From NCBI GenBank assembly GCA_029239575.1, contig JARBUP010000181.1, positions 1 to 6,053 of the forward strand: a stretch of 6,053 bases of DNA. The letters are read 5' to 3'. The notes under the pieces were generated by a model, which ran no database searches, was not told the origin of the DNA, and saw nothing but the letters and a program-made list of their open reading frames with translations. This document shows positions 1-5,391 of this stretch, one piece after another. Each line of letters starts with the position of its first letter. The first letter of the stretch is position 1. The translations under genes were made by a program, and so were the position numbers. This stretch comes from Bacillota bacterium. Lineage in GTDB: Bacteria > Bacillota > Clostridia > Tissierellales > Sedimentibacteraceae.

Positions 1-308
1 TCTTTCTCGAATTCTTCAACCATTTTTATCGTTTTTTCTTTCATTTTATCATTTGACGATGGCTTGTTTTCTGCATATATTACTCCTACAGCTGCTAATG
101 CTCCAAGCAATGCTCCACAAGTATTTTCTGTTTGCAATCCGCCACCAAAAGGGCAAACTGCCTTTATAAATTTATCATCTAAATTCAAATCATATTTTTC
201 ACTTGCTGCTTCAAGTAGAATTTCTGCACAATTTTTATGATATAAAGGTCGCTGATCTTCTGAATATTGAAGTTCTTCTTTATTAATTCTATCAACTATA
301 TTTTTCAT
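1..308 (-). CDS. C_GCAxxG_C_C family protein (partial, 3' end beyond window)
   Basis: Translating the minus strand from the ATG at 308 gives 102 open residues running off the left edge. Visible cysteines are C27 (in KNCAEILLEAA), C52 (in CPFGGG) and C64 (in TCGALLGALAA). The N-terminal NCA segment, the CPFGGG turn and the CGAxxGA helix are the signature of the C_GCAxxG_C_C family, small presumed redox or metal-binding proteins whose reaction is not established. The last family cysteines would lie past the edge; roughly 30-40 residues are probably missing. The start is set by AAGAGGTGAT just upstream. That site begins inside the stop codon of the 34-residue gene before it, so the two genes are probably translationally coupled and form one operon. 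Confidence 0.88.
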   Translation of the reverse strand, partial: MKNIVDRINKEELQYSEDQRPLYHKNCAEILLEAASEKYDLNLDDKFIKAVCPFGGGLQTENTCGALLGALAAVGVIYAENKPSSNDKMKEKTIKMVEEFEK

Positions 309-318
309 TTATCACCTC

Positions 319-423
319 TTAGAAAAACATTACAAAACTCAAAAATGCTGAAGCAATCATGCTACCTGCTAAAATTAAACACATTACCCTTACAAATTTT
401 TGTGATTTTCTATATCTGTTCAT
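319..423 (-). CDS. 34-residue single-pass membrane protein
   Basis: A short ORF starts at the ATG at 423, preceded by an excellent AGGAGG site with 5-nt spacing (428-433 region), and stops at TAA 321-319. The product begins MNRYRKSQKFVRV, a basic head, and continues as one hydrophobic helix to its last residue (about residues 14-34). This predicts an N-in, membrane-anchored miniprotein. Its shape resembles small Firmicute proteins such as Prli42 (the stressosome anchor) or DUF4044 proteins, but I cannot assign it to either from sequence alone. It lies 10 nt before the C_GCAxxG_C_C gene and its stop overlaps that gene's ribosome binding site, so the two should be co-expressed. Confidence 0.72.
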   Translation of the reverse strand: MNRYRKSQKFVRVMCLILAGSMIASAFLSFVMFF

Positions 424-460
424 AAATTCCTCCTATATGAAATCAACTCATTTTTTATTT

Positions 461-470
461 ATTTTAACAT
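461..470 (-). promoter_or_regulatory. possible extended -10 promoter for the small-protein operon
   Basis: The minus strand reads TGTTAAAAT at 469-461, an extended -10 (TGn plus TAAAAT) about 40 nt upstream of the 34-residue gene. No convincing -35 box accompanies it. A second TATAAT lies at 480-475, also without a good -35. The leftward unit must have a promoter in this gap, but which of the two is used is uncertain. Confidence 0.35.
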
Positions 471-522
471 AAAAATTATAATATTAATAGCTTGAACTTT
501 AATTAAGAAAAAAAATTTATTG

Positions 523-551
523 TTGGTATTGTTAAAGAATTGATATATAAT
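523..551 (+). promoter_or_regulatory. sigma-A-like promoter of the YiiX-type hydrolase gene
   Basis: TTGGTA at 523-528, a 17-bp spacer, and a perfect TATAAT at 546-551. Transcription should begin near 558-560, leaving a leader of about 20 nt before the ATG at 581. AGGTGAT lies immediately upstream of that ATG. Confidence 0.7.
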
Positions 552-580
552 ATTATTACAAATAATTTTTAGCAGGTGAT

Positions 581-1462
581 ATGTTGATAAACAATACTAA
601 ATTTCAAATTATAAAAAATAAAAAATTAAAATATATTGTAATATTCATATTTATAATACTATTAATAATTTTTGCATTAGAAGAAATAATTGAACCTCAA
701 GGTTTTGTAAAACCTGATTATGAAAAAGTTGATATAACAAAAATTCTCTCAAAGAATGATTTAACAGAGGAAGATTATAAAATTTTACTTTATCAAACTG
801 GACTTGGAAAACCGGCCATAAATGAATTATTAAAAAATGAAGAAAGCGGAATAAAAGATATAATTGAATTTCAAGAAAATTTCTTTGAAGATAAAAATGT
901 ATTATGTGAAAAAATAGGAATTGTAACAAGCCAAGAATCATTGGTAAATGATGATGGTAAATATGAATATGGATTTGATTTAGCACCATATGAAAATGGA
1001 TATGTTTTATTAACAAAGGCAACTCATTCATTAGGGTGGCGACATGGTCATGCAGCAATTGTTGCAGATAAAGAAAATGATATAACACTTGAAGCAGTAA
1101 TATTAGGTGAAAATACGCAATTACAAAATATAAATAAATGGAGAGTTTATCCATCATTCATGATGCTAAAACTAAAAGATACATCACAGGAAACATTAAA
1201 TGAAATAGCGAAGTTTTCTAATAAAAATATGTATGATTTGCCATATGGTTTAGTAGTAGGACTATTAAATAGCAAAAATCCTAATTCAGTTGATTTAACA
1301 AGTACACAATGCTCACATTTAGTATGGTATCCATTTAAACAATTTGGATATGACATAGATTCTGATGGTTCTTGGCTTGTTACACCAAAAGATATTGCAA
1401 ACAGTGATTTATTTGAAATAGTTCAAATATATGGCGTTGATCCAGAAGAAATTTGGCCATAA
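581..1462 (+). CDS. membrane-anchored YiiX/YebB-type permuted NlpC/P60 cysteine hydrolase
   Basis: This 293-residue protein has a basic N-terminus, one hydrophobic segment (about residues 18-33) and an extracytoplasmic remainder, so it is probably a membrane-tethered surface or periplasm-like enzyme. A linker or helical region covers about 45-110. The catalytic domain follows: GYVLLTKATHS, then GWRHGHAAIV with candidate catalytic H157 (H155 nearby), LEAV with E171, and later STQCSHLVWY with candidate nucleophile C244. His before Cys is the circularly permuted order of YiiX/YaeF-like NlpC/P60 (DUF830) enzymes. Such enzymes are thought to act on amide or ester bonds in peptides or lipids; the substrate here is unknown. 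AGGTGAT abuts the ATG with only 2 nt after AGGTG, so the TTG at 584 is a possible alternative start with little effect on the product. The gene is a single unit with its own promoter and terminator. Confidence 0.85.
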   Translation: MLINNTKFQIIKNKKLKYIVIFIFIILLIIFALEEIIEPQGFVKPDYEKVDITKILSKNDLTEEDYKILLYQTGLGKPAINELLKNEESGIKDIIEFQENFFEDKNVLCEKIGIVTSQESLVNDDGKYEYGFDLAPYENGYVLLTKATHSLGWRHGHAAIVADKENDITLEAVILGENTQLQNINKWRVYPSFMMLKLKDTSQETLNEIAKFSNKNMYDLPYGLVVGLLNSKNPNSVDLTSTQCSHLVWYPFKQFGYDIDSDGSWLVTPKDIANSDLFEIVQIYGVDPEEIWP

Positions 1463-1468
1463 TAATAT

Positions 1469-1518
1469 TAAAATAAGGAAGGCAGAACATGCTAAAATGT
1501 TCTGCCTTCCTTATTTTA
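1469..1518. terminator. bidirectional intrinsic terminator hairpin
   Basis: A perfect 22-bp stem (1469-1490 with 1497-1518) encloses a 6-nt loop, GCTAAA. The GC-rich core GGAAGGCAGAAC is flanked by A/T runs on both sides. It starts 6 nt after the hydrolase stop codon and would also face transcripts coming leftward from the MATE gene. No long T run follows on either strand beyond the A/T ends of the stem. Confidence 0.85.
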
Positions 1519-1527
1519 TATTAAATG

Positions 1528-1601
1528 TGTCATTCTGAGCGCCAGCGAAGAATCCTTAAACTTCAACATTTTTAGCTCCTTCGCTATTGCTCAGGATGAC
1601 A
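1528..1601. repeat. 74-bp palindromic dispersed repeat, copy 1
   Basis: The left arm starts TGTCATTCTGAGCG (1528) and continues through AGCGAAGAATCCT. The right arm, read on the minus strand from 1601, starts TGTCATCCTGAGCA and continues through AGCGAAGGAGCT. The arms form an imperfect inverted repeat of about 28 bp. The same arm sequence recurs at 5241-5314 (also exactly 74 bp) and 5392-5434. I recall similar TGTCATnCTGAGCG palindromes scattered between genes in many bacterial genomes, so this is REP- or MITE-like and non-coding. It is more GC-rich than its surroundings. Confidence 0.85.
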
Positions 1602-1680
1602 AGCCTCAGAAATTTAATCTTATTTGTTTATAAACATATTATTCTATATCTTTAATTTTATTTTTTGTGTTACCTTCAGT

Positions 1681-3024
1681 TCAAATATCAAATGTTGCAA
1701 TTTTATTAGATGATGTATTTTTTACAAATAAATCATTAAATAAGAATTTAGCAAATATCACTCCAGAAATAATCAAACAAATAATTTCTGATACAAATAA
1801 TGATAACCAAATTCCATTATCACCAAACAATGCAGTCATTGTCATAAGTGATAAAACTATTACTACTAATCCTCTGCATGTTGATATAATCAATGAATAC
1901 AACGGTTTTTCTATGGCTGAATAAAATCCAACAAATATTATGTTAAAACCAACTACTAAATAAGCAAGAACAAATATTCTAAAAGCTTTTACTGAATAGC
2001 TGAAAATTTCAACTTCATCCCTACTTATAAATATCGAATTAATTTGTTCTGCGAATATCATACTTGCTGAATAAATGCAAATTGCAAAGATAGCCACTGT
2101 TTTAATTGCTAATTTTAAAATATATCTATATGTTTCTTTATTTCCGCTTCCATAGTTATAACTTATTAGCGGCTGAGTTCCTTGTGAAATACCAGCCATA
2201 GTCAACATGACAAACGTGTTAACATAAATTATAACTGTATAAGTAATGATACCAATTTCGCCTATATGTTGAAGTATAATCCTATTAAACATAAATGTTA
2301 TAAAACCGGTAGAGAATTCTGTTACAAAATCTGATATACCAATAGGTAATGTCCTCTTTATTAAGGAAATATCAAATTTGAATTTAACAAATTTTAATTT
2401 TGCACTCTTTCTTAAAAAATGCATAAAATAAATTAGACAAGCTGCAACTTGTGATAATCCTGTAGCAAGAGCTGCCCCTTTAACTCCAAGATTAAGTTTT
2501 ATAACAAATATATAATCTAATGTTATGATGGTAACTGCAGAAATACATACCCCTATAGTTGCAAGATGTGGATGTCCGTCAGTTTTTACCAATACTTCAA
2601 AATAGTACGATAGCATGTAGAACACGCTAAACATCGATAAAATACCTAAGTAATCTTTTACATATCCTATAGTTGTTTTAGTAGCTCCCATGAAATAGGC
2701 TATTCTTTCAAGATTAATCAGAACTAAACCTGTTAGCGAAAGACCAATTAAAATTAATATTACCATATTCATAGTGAAAGCTTCTCTTGCTTTTGTTACT
2801 TCTTTGTTACCTAAGTTTATGGATGCAATAGTTGATGTTCCTATTGCAAATAAAATTGCTGATGCGAATATTACATTTACATATGGTGTACTTATATTTA
2901 CTGCAGCAAGAGCTATTTCTCCAACTCCCTTTGCTACAAATATACCATTTATCATTGTATAAATTGAATATATCCACATAGCTAAAACCGAAGGTATAAC
3001 ATACTTAAGAAATTTCCTTTTCAT
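1681..3024 (-). CDS. MATE family multidrug efflux transporter, MepA-like
   Basis: A 447-residue polytopic membrane protein, normal MATE length, with about 12 hydrophobic segments in two six-helix halves. MATE proteins export cationic drugs or metabolites using a Na+ or H+ gradient. Family hallmarks: the N-terminal IPSVLAMWIYSIYTMINGIF helix, GVGEIALAAVNISTP after it, a second-half start at KRTLPIGISDFVTEFSTG, the GTQPLISYNYGSGN motif (about 282-295), and RGLV plus DNGIW near 384-406. Where many relatives have Asp in the first helix (D-G-I-F-V), this protein has N26. The ATG at 3024 is preferred: GAGGTG lies 6 nt upstream. A GTG at 3033 in frame falls inside that ribosome binding site and is unlikely to be used. 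The gene has its own promoter and stands alone between two terminators. The substrate cannot be told from the sequence. Confidence 0.93.
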   Translation of the reverse strand: MKRKFLKYVIPSVLAMWIYSIYTMINGIFVAKGVGEIALAAVNISTPYVNVIFASAILFAIGTSTIASINLGNKEVTKAREAFTMNMVILILIGLSLTGLVLINLERIAYFMGATKTTIGYVKDYLGILSMFSVFYMLSYYFEVLVKTDGHPHLATIGVCISAVTIITLDYIFVIKLNLGVKGAALATGLSQVAACLIYFMHFLRKSAKLKFVKFKFDISLIKRTLPIGISDFVTEFSTGFITFMFNRIILQHIGEIGIITYTVIIYVNTFVMLTMAGISQGTQPLISYNYGSGNKETYRYILKLAIKTVAIFAICIYSASMIFAEQINSIFISRDEVEIFSYSVKAFRIFVLAYLVVGFNIIFVGFYSAIEKPLYSLIISTCRGLVVIVLSLMTMTALFGDNGIWLSLFVSEIICLIISGVIFAKFLFNDLFVKNTSSNKIATFDI

Positions 3025-3027
3025 GTT

Positions 3028-3036
3028 CCTCACCTC
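3028..3036 (-). promoter_or_regulatory. ribosome binding site deciding the MATE start
   Basis: The minus strand reads GAGGTGAGG at 3036-3028, followed by AAC and the ATG at 3024. The in-frame GTG (3033-3031) is part of this site, which favours the 447-residue start over the longer one. The predicted transcription start near 3038 makes the leader only about 14 nt long. Confidence 0.7.
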
Positions 3037-3040
3037 TTAT

Positions 3041-3075
3041 CCATAGTATAAACTATGGTACCATACTAATGTCAA
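3041..3075 (-). promoter_or_regulatory. MATE promoter with overlapping dyads, MerR-type architecture
   Basis: On the minus strand, a perfect TTGACA (3075-3070) is followed 19 bp later by TATACT (3050-3045); TTTATA at 3052-3047 gives a 17-bp alternative. The spacer contains the near-perfect dyad AGTATGGTACCATAGT (3067-3052, core TATGGTACCATA perfect). A second dyad, CCATAGT and ACTATGG with a 4-nt loop, spans 3058-3041 over the -10 box. A 19-bp spacer carrying a dyad is the usual MerR-family activator arrangement. The dyad over the -10 could instead bind a repressor. Confidence 0.72.
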
Positions 3076-3118
3076 GAGCTAAAAAAGAAACTTTTTATTT
3101 TTTTGTTTTACTTGAAGA

Positions 3119-3160
3119 AAATAAAAAAGAGCATTTCCTAGGAAATACTCTTTTTTATTT
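3119..3160 (-). terminator. intrinsic terminator of the efp/CD1247 unit
   Basis: The stem 3119-3138 pairs with 3141-3160, with one C:A mismatch and a central CCTAGG. On the minus strand the core reads GAGTATTTCC, then GGAAATGCTC, followed by TTTTTTATTTTC. It lies 12 nt beyond the stop of the acidic gene at 3173 and separates that unit from the MATE promoter. The A/T-symmetric flanks would also allow function in the other direction. Confidence 0.88.
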
Positions 3161-3172
3161 TAAATATGATTA

Positions 3173-3517
3173 TTAATCTTCTTGGTCAATGATGTTGATA
3201 TCATCTTCATCGAAATCTTCATCATCATATTCTTCATAAAACTCATCGTCATCAAAGTCATAGTCTTCATCAAATTCTTCTTCTAATTCAACATCTCCGA
3301 AAAGTTCTTCTTCAACAGTTGTTAAATCTTCATCTAATAAATCTAAGTACTCGTTTACTTCTTCTTGCTCTTCAACTATGTCACTCATACCGTCAGCTAT
3401 TTCTTCAATAATTTCTAACAAAGCATTGAAAAGTTTACCTTCTCTTGTGTCAGATTTTACATCTAAACCATCAGCTAAACCTCTTAAATAAGAAATTTTT
3501 TCATATAAAAAATCCAT
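3173..3517 (-). CDS. CD1247 N-terminal-domain-type acidic protein
   Basis: A 114-residue protein whose N-terminal half (MDFLYEKISYLRGLADGLDV, then a helical stretch to about residue 70) matches the CD1247 N-terminal domain found beside efp in clostridia; the function is unknown. The rest is an extremely acidic tail of D/E interspersed with F and Y (about 75-105). After K28 the protein has no Lys, Arg or His at all for its last 86 residues. There are no membrane segments or cysteines, so it is probably a soluble cytoplasmic protein with a disordered tail. I recall longer relatives with a C-terminal Cys-rich zinc ribbon; if so, this version lacks it. The start is fixed by TGGAGGT at 3524-3530. 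It lies 22 nt after efp and is surely co-transcribed with it. Confidence 0.82.
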   Translation of the reverse strand: MDFLYEKISYLRGLADGLDVKSDTREGKLFNALLEIIEEIADGMSDIVEEQEEVNEYLDLLDEDLTTVEEELFGDVELEEEFDEDYDFDDDEFYEEYDDEDFDEDDINIIDQED

Positions 3518-3539
3518 AACTTACCTCCATTTGTATATA

Positions 3540-4097
3540 TTATACTCGTGATAAATATTCACCAGTTCTGGTGTCGATCTTAATTTTATCCCCTATCTCA
3601 ACAAAAAGCGGTACTGTTACTACTGCTCCTGTTTCAACTGTAGCAGGTTTGTTAGCTCCTGTTGCTGTATCACCTTTAAATCCTGGCTCAGTTTCTGTTA
3701 CTTCTAACTCAACAAAATTTGGTGCTGCAACTTCGAATGGCTTGCCTTCATAGAATCTCATTGTAGCATTTTCATTTTCTTTTAAATATTTGATAGCTTC
3801 TTCAACTTGATCATGATTTAATGGAATTTGTTCATAACTTTCAATATCCATAAAATAATATAAATCAGCATCATTATATAAATATTGCATTTCTTTTGTT
3901 TCTATATGTGCCTTAGGGAATTTTTCACTAGGGTTGAAAGTTTCTTCTCTAATTGCTCCTGTTATAACATTTTTAACTTTTGCTCTAACAAAGGCAGCTC
4001 CTTTTCCTGGCTTAACATGTTGGAAATCTACTATTGACCATAGACCATTATTCCATGATATAGTTATTCCTTTTTTAAAATCACTTGCTGAAATCAT
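3540..4097 (-). CDS. efp: translation elongation factor P
   Basis: A 185-residue protein of normal EF-P length with all three beta-barrel domains: a KOW-like N-terminal domain (about 1-62), a middle OB domain (about 65-125, EQIPLNHDQVEEA) and a C-terminal OB domain ending in the diagnostic IDTRTGEYLSRV. EF-P binds the ribosome between the P and E sites and relieves stalling at proline stretches. K32, at the tip of the loop VKPGKGAAF, is the position that is modified in bacteria where this is known. The start is set by GGGAGGAG (4105-4112). The 45-nt gap upstream holds TATAAT in the minus-strand stretch GGTTATAATATAC but no good -35 box, so efp probably depends largely on the promoter before the GspH-like pilin gene. 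The acidic CD1247-type gene follows in the same unit. Confidence 0.98.
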   Translation of the reverse strand: MISASDFKKGITISWNNGLWSIVDFQHVKPGKGAAFVRAKVKNVITGAIREETFNPSEKFPKAHIETKEMQYLYNDADLYYFMDIESYEQIPLNHDQVEEAIKYLKENENATMRFYEGKPFEVAAPNFVELEVTETEPGFKGDTATGANKPATVETGAVVTVPLFVEIGDKIKIDTRTGEYLSRV

Positions 4098-4142
4098 ACT
4101 CAGTCTCCTCCCTTTTGTATATTATAACCAGCCACAAGCTGC

Positions 4143-4568
4143 TTATTCCTTAATAATAGTTCTTCCAGTGGTAGGTACAATTGAAACATTTTTAGTTTCA
4201 TTTGTTATAGTATTAATAATTGTAAAAGTCCCTGCATTAACAGGAGTACCTTCACCATTAAATCCTATGGACCCAATATTACTATATCTAATTATGTATT
4301 TTTCCTTGAATGTAACAACTTTTTCAACAACATCGCTGTTATTTACTGTGTATTTGCCTATATCTTCGTAAATGCGAATTTTATAATTTTGACTTGGATT
4401 TTTCATATTTTCCATTTGTATATATCTAACATCCATGACAAATTCATTAGCCATTTTATCCATATATCCAAAATCTATACTGATTTTAGGTATTGTTATA
4501 GATAAAACAATCGACAATATAGCAATAGTTACAACCAATTCTATTAGAGTAAAACCACCATTTTTCAT
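4143..4568 (-). CDS. GspH/FimT-like type IV prepilin
   Basis: A 141-residue prepilin. The leader MKNGG is followed by FTLIELVVTIAILSIVLSI: prepilin peptidase should cut after G5, leaving an N-methylated Phe and the conserved Glu at mature position 5. The hydrophobic helix continues to about residue 27 and mediates both membrane insertion and packing in the pilus core. The C-terminal part, GTFTIINTITNETKNVSIV, then TTGRTII, has the beta-strand plus terminal G-R pattern of the GspH/FimT domain. This is a minor pilin or pseudopilin rather than an obvious major subunit. The start is supported by GAGG 7 nt upstream of the ATG. It has its own promoter (4616-4644) and a structured leader, and the efp gene follows 45 nt downstream on the same strand. 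Confidence 0.88.
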   Translation of the reverse strand: MKNGGFTLIELVVTIAILSIVLSITIPKISIDFGYMDKMANEFVMDVRYIQMENMKNPSQNYKIRIYEDIGKYTVNNSDVVEKVVTFKEKYIIRYSNIGSIGFNGEGTPVNAGTFTIINTITNETKNVSIVPTTGRTIIKE

Positions 4569-4609
4569 AGGTTATCCTCATAGGATATTAAAAATGCGCG
4601 TAATATCCC
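4569..4609 (-). promoter_or_regulatory. structured 5' leader able to form two exclusive hairpins
   Basis: Transcripts from the promoter at 4616-4644 should start near 4609 with GGGATATTACGCGC. Hairpin A pairs GGATATTA (4608-4601) with TAATATCC (4590-4583), 8 perfect base pairs. Hairpin B pairs TATCCT (4587-4582) with AGGATA (4578-4573) around an ATG loop, covering most of the GAGG ribosome binding site. Both use TATCC at 4587-4583, so they cannot coexist: A frees the site, B hides it. The pairing is seen in the sequence; the regulatory role is inferred. It matches no riboswitch class I know. Confidence 0.5.
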
Positions 4610-4615
4610 ATACAT

Positions 4616-4644
4616 ATTTTATAAATTAATTACGGTTTTGTCAA
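4616..4644 (-). promoter_or_regulatory. strong sigma-A-like promoter for GspH-like pilin, efp and CD1247-type gene
   Basis: On the minus strand, TTGACA (4644-4639, perfect -35), a 17-bp spacer and TAAAAT (4621-4616, 5 of 6). It lies in the 124-bp gap between the PilW-like and GspH-like genes, so it subdivides the pilin cluster and could drive the downstream genes separately. Confidence 0.8.
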
Positions 4645-4692
4645 TGTATTTATTTTTTTAGACCGTTTTATTTAATTTTTTACATTCCCATA

Positions 4693-5214
4693 TTAATTTC
4701 TCATAAAAATAGTTTGTTCAACTTGTAGCAGTTCGTTATTTTTTTGTAATATTAATTTCAATTTAATTGCTTTTGTATTTTTAAAAACTGTTGAATTAGG
4801 TACTGGTTCTACATATATTTCTTTGATATAAGCTCCTAATTCTATATTTGCAGTACTTGTTGAATAGTTATTTCCATAATAAATTTTATTATTTCTAAAT
4901 TCAAAGATGAAACACTCTATAGAGCTATCTCCATAGCGAAAAGCTATTTTTGTTATTTTTTGACTACCTGTATGATACATATGACTAACAGTACTATCTT
5001 TAATCAGTTCTATATACGATGATTGTAGTATTTTATTAGCCATAAAATTAAGAATGTATTGAGATTGAAATTGAAGTTCCGTTTCAACGCTAATATTTTC
5101 GTAATTTTTTATGTTTACCATAAAAAATGACATAATTAATGAAATTATAATGGATGACAATCCTATTACAATTAATATTTCAATTAAAGTAAAACCATTT
5201 TTGTTTTTTAACAT
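4693..5214 (-). CDS. PilW/GspJ-like type IV prepilin
   Basis: A 173-residue prepilin. The leader MLKNKNG precedes FTLIEILIVIGLSSIIISLIMSF: cleavage is expected after G7 with Glu at mature position 5 (E12), followed by one hydrophobic helix to about residue 33. After it comes a globular beta-rich domain with a helical ETELQFQSQYILNFMANKI stretch, typical of PilW/GspJ-type minor pilins in which this helix leads into a long beta domain. The exact subfamily is tentative. It uses an AAGGTG site close to the ATG. It lies 247 bp after the PilX-like gene and 124 bp before the GspH-like gene, all on the same strand. Minor pilins of this kind form the tip complex that starts pilus or pseudopilus assembly. 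Confidence 0.82.
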   Translation of the reverse strand: MLKNKNGFTLIEILIVIGLSSIIISLIMSFFMVNIKNYENISVETELQFQSQYILNFMANKILQSSYIELIKDSTVSHMYHTGSQKITKIAFRYGDSSIECFIFEFRNNKIYYGNNYSTSTANIELGAYIKEIYVEPVPNSTVFKNTKAIKLKLILQKNNELLQVEQTIFMRN

Positions 5215-5240
5215 TTTTCACCTTTTATTTTTCTACATTT

Positions 5241-5314
5241 TGTCATACTGAGCGATAGCAAAGGATCTTATTATTTCAATGATTAATAGATTCTTCACTG
5301 CGTTCAGAATGACA
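5241..5314. repeat. 74-bp palindromic dispersed repeat, copy 2
   Basis: The left arm starts TGTCATACTGAGCG at 5241 and continues TAGCAAAGGATCTT. The right arm, read on the minus strand from 5314, starts TGTCATTCTGAACG and continues CAGTGAAGAATCT. Length and arm design are identical to 1528-1601. It lies between two pilin genes and would form a strong RNA hairpin if transcribed. Confidence 0.85.
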
Positions 5315-5323
5315 CTTTATGGG

Positions 5324-5375
5324 TTTGTCAATAGTCTAATAGAGTCATGAGTGACTCCCTCAGCTTGATGACAAA
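5324..5375. repeat. 52-bp palindromic element, possibly a diverged relative
   Basis: The ends are inverted repeats, TTTGTCA (5324-5330) and TGACAAA (5369-5375). The centre holds a perfect hairpin, GAGTCA-TGAG-TGACTC (5342-5357). Read on the minus strand, the right end begins TGTCAT and then, after a 3-nt offset, GCTGAGG, which resembles the arm of the neighbouring repeats. It may be a diverged or rearranged copy. Confidence 0.55.
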
Positions 5376-5391
5376 GTATAATTTTTGTTTT

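Noticed and set aside
651..1157. Long open frame on the minus strand opposite the hydrolase gene
   Set aside because: It is a Leu/His/Phe-rich shadow of the real gene, with no ribosome binding site and no family resemblance.
1625..1636. Perfect 12-bp palindrome TGTTTATAAACA downstream of the MATE gene
   Set aside because: It could be an operator, but it lies between gene ends with no promoter next to it; such AT palindromes are expected by chance here.
1667..1924. Plus-strand 85-residue open frame after the dispersed repeat
   Set aside because: It lies entirely antisense to the 3' end of the MATE gene and has no convincing ribosome binding site.
3540..4097. Idea that EF-P is placed here to translate proline-rich pilins
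   Set aside because: None of the proteins readable in this window contains two adjacent prolines, so none is an obvious EF-P-dependent target.
3934..4371. Plus-strand open frame across the efp start and the pilin gene
   Set aside because: It overlaps two well-supported genes in antisense and has no family features; its hydrophobicity comes from complementing AT-rich codons.
4569..4692. Possible c-di-GMP riboswitch upstream of the pilin gene
   Set aside because: Clostridial pilin operons can carry one, but the conserved c-di-GMP-I core sequences are not present and the leader is too short.
5315..5335. TTGACA on the minus strand at 5331-5326 as a promoter for the PilW-like gene
   Set aside because: No usable -10 box lies 16-19 bp downstream; the match arises from the end of a palindromic element.
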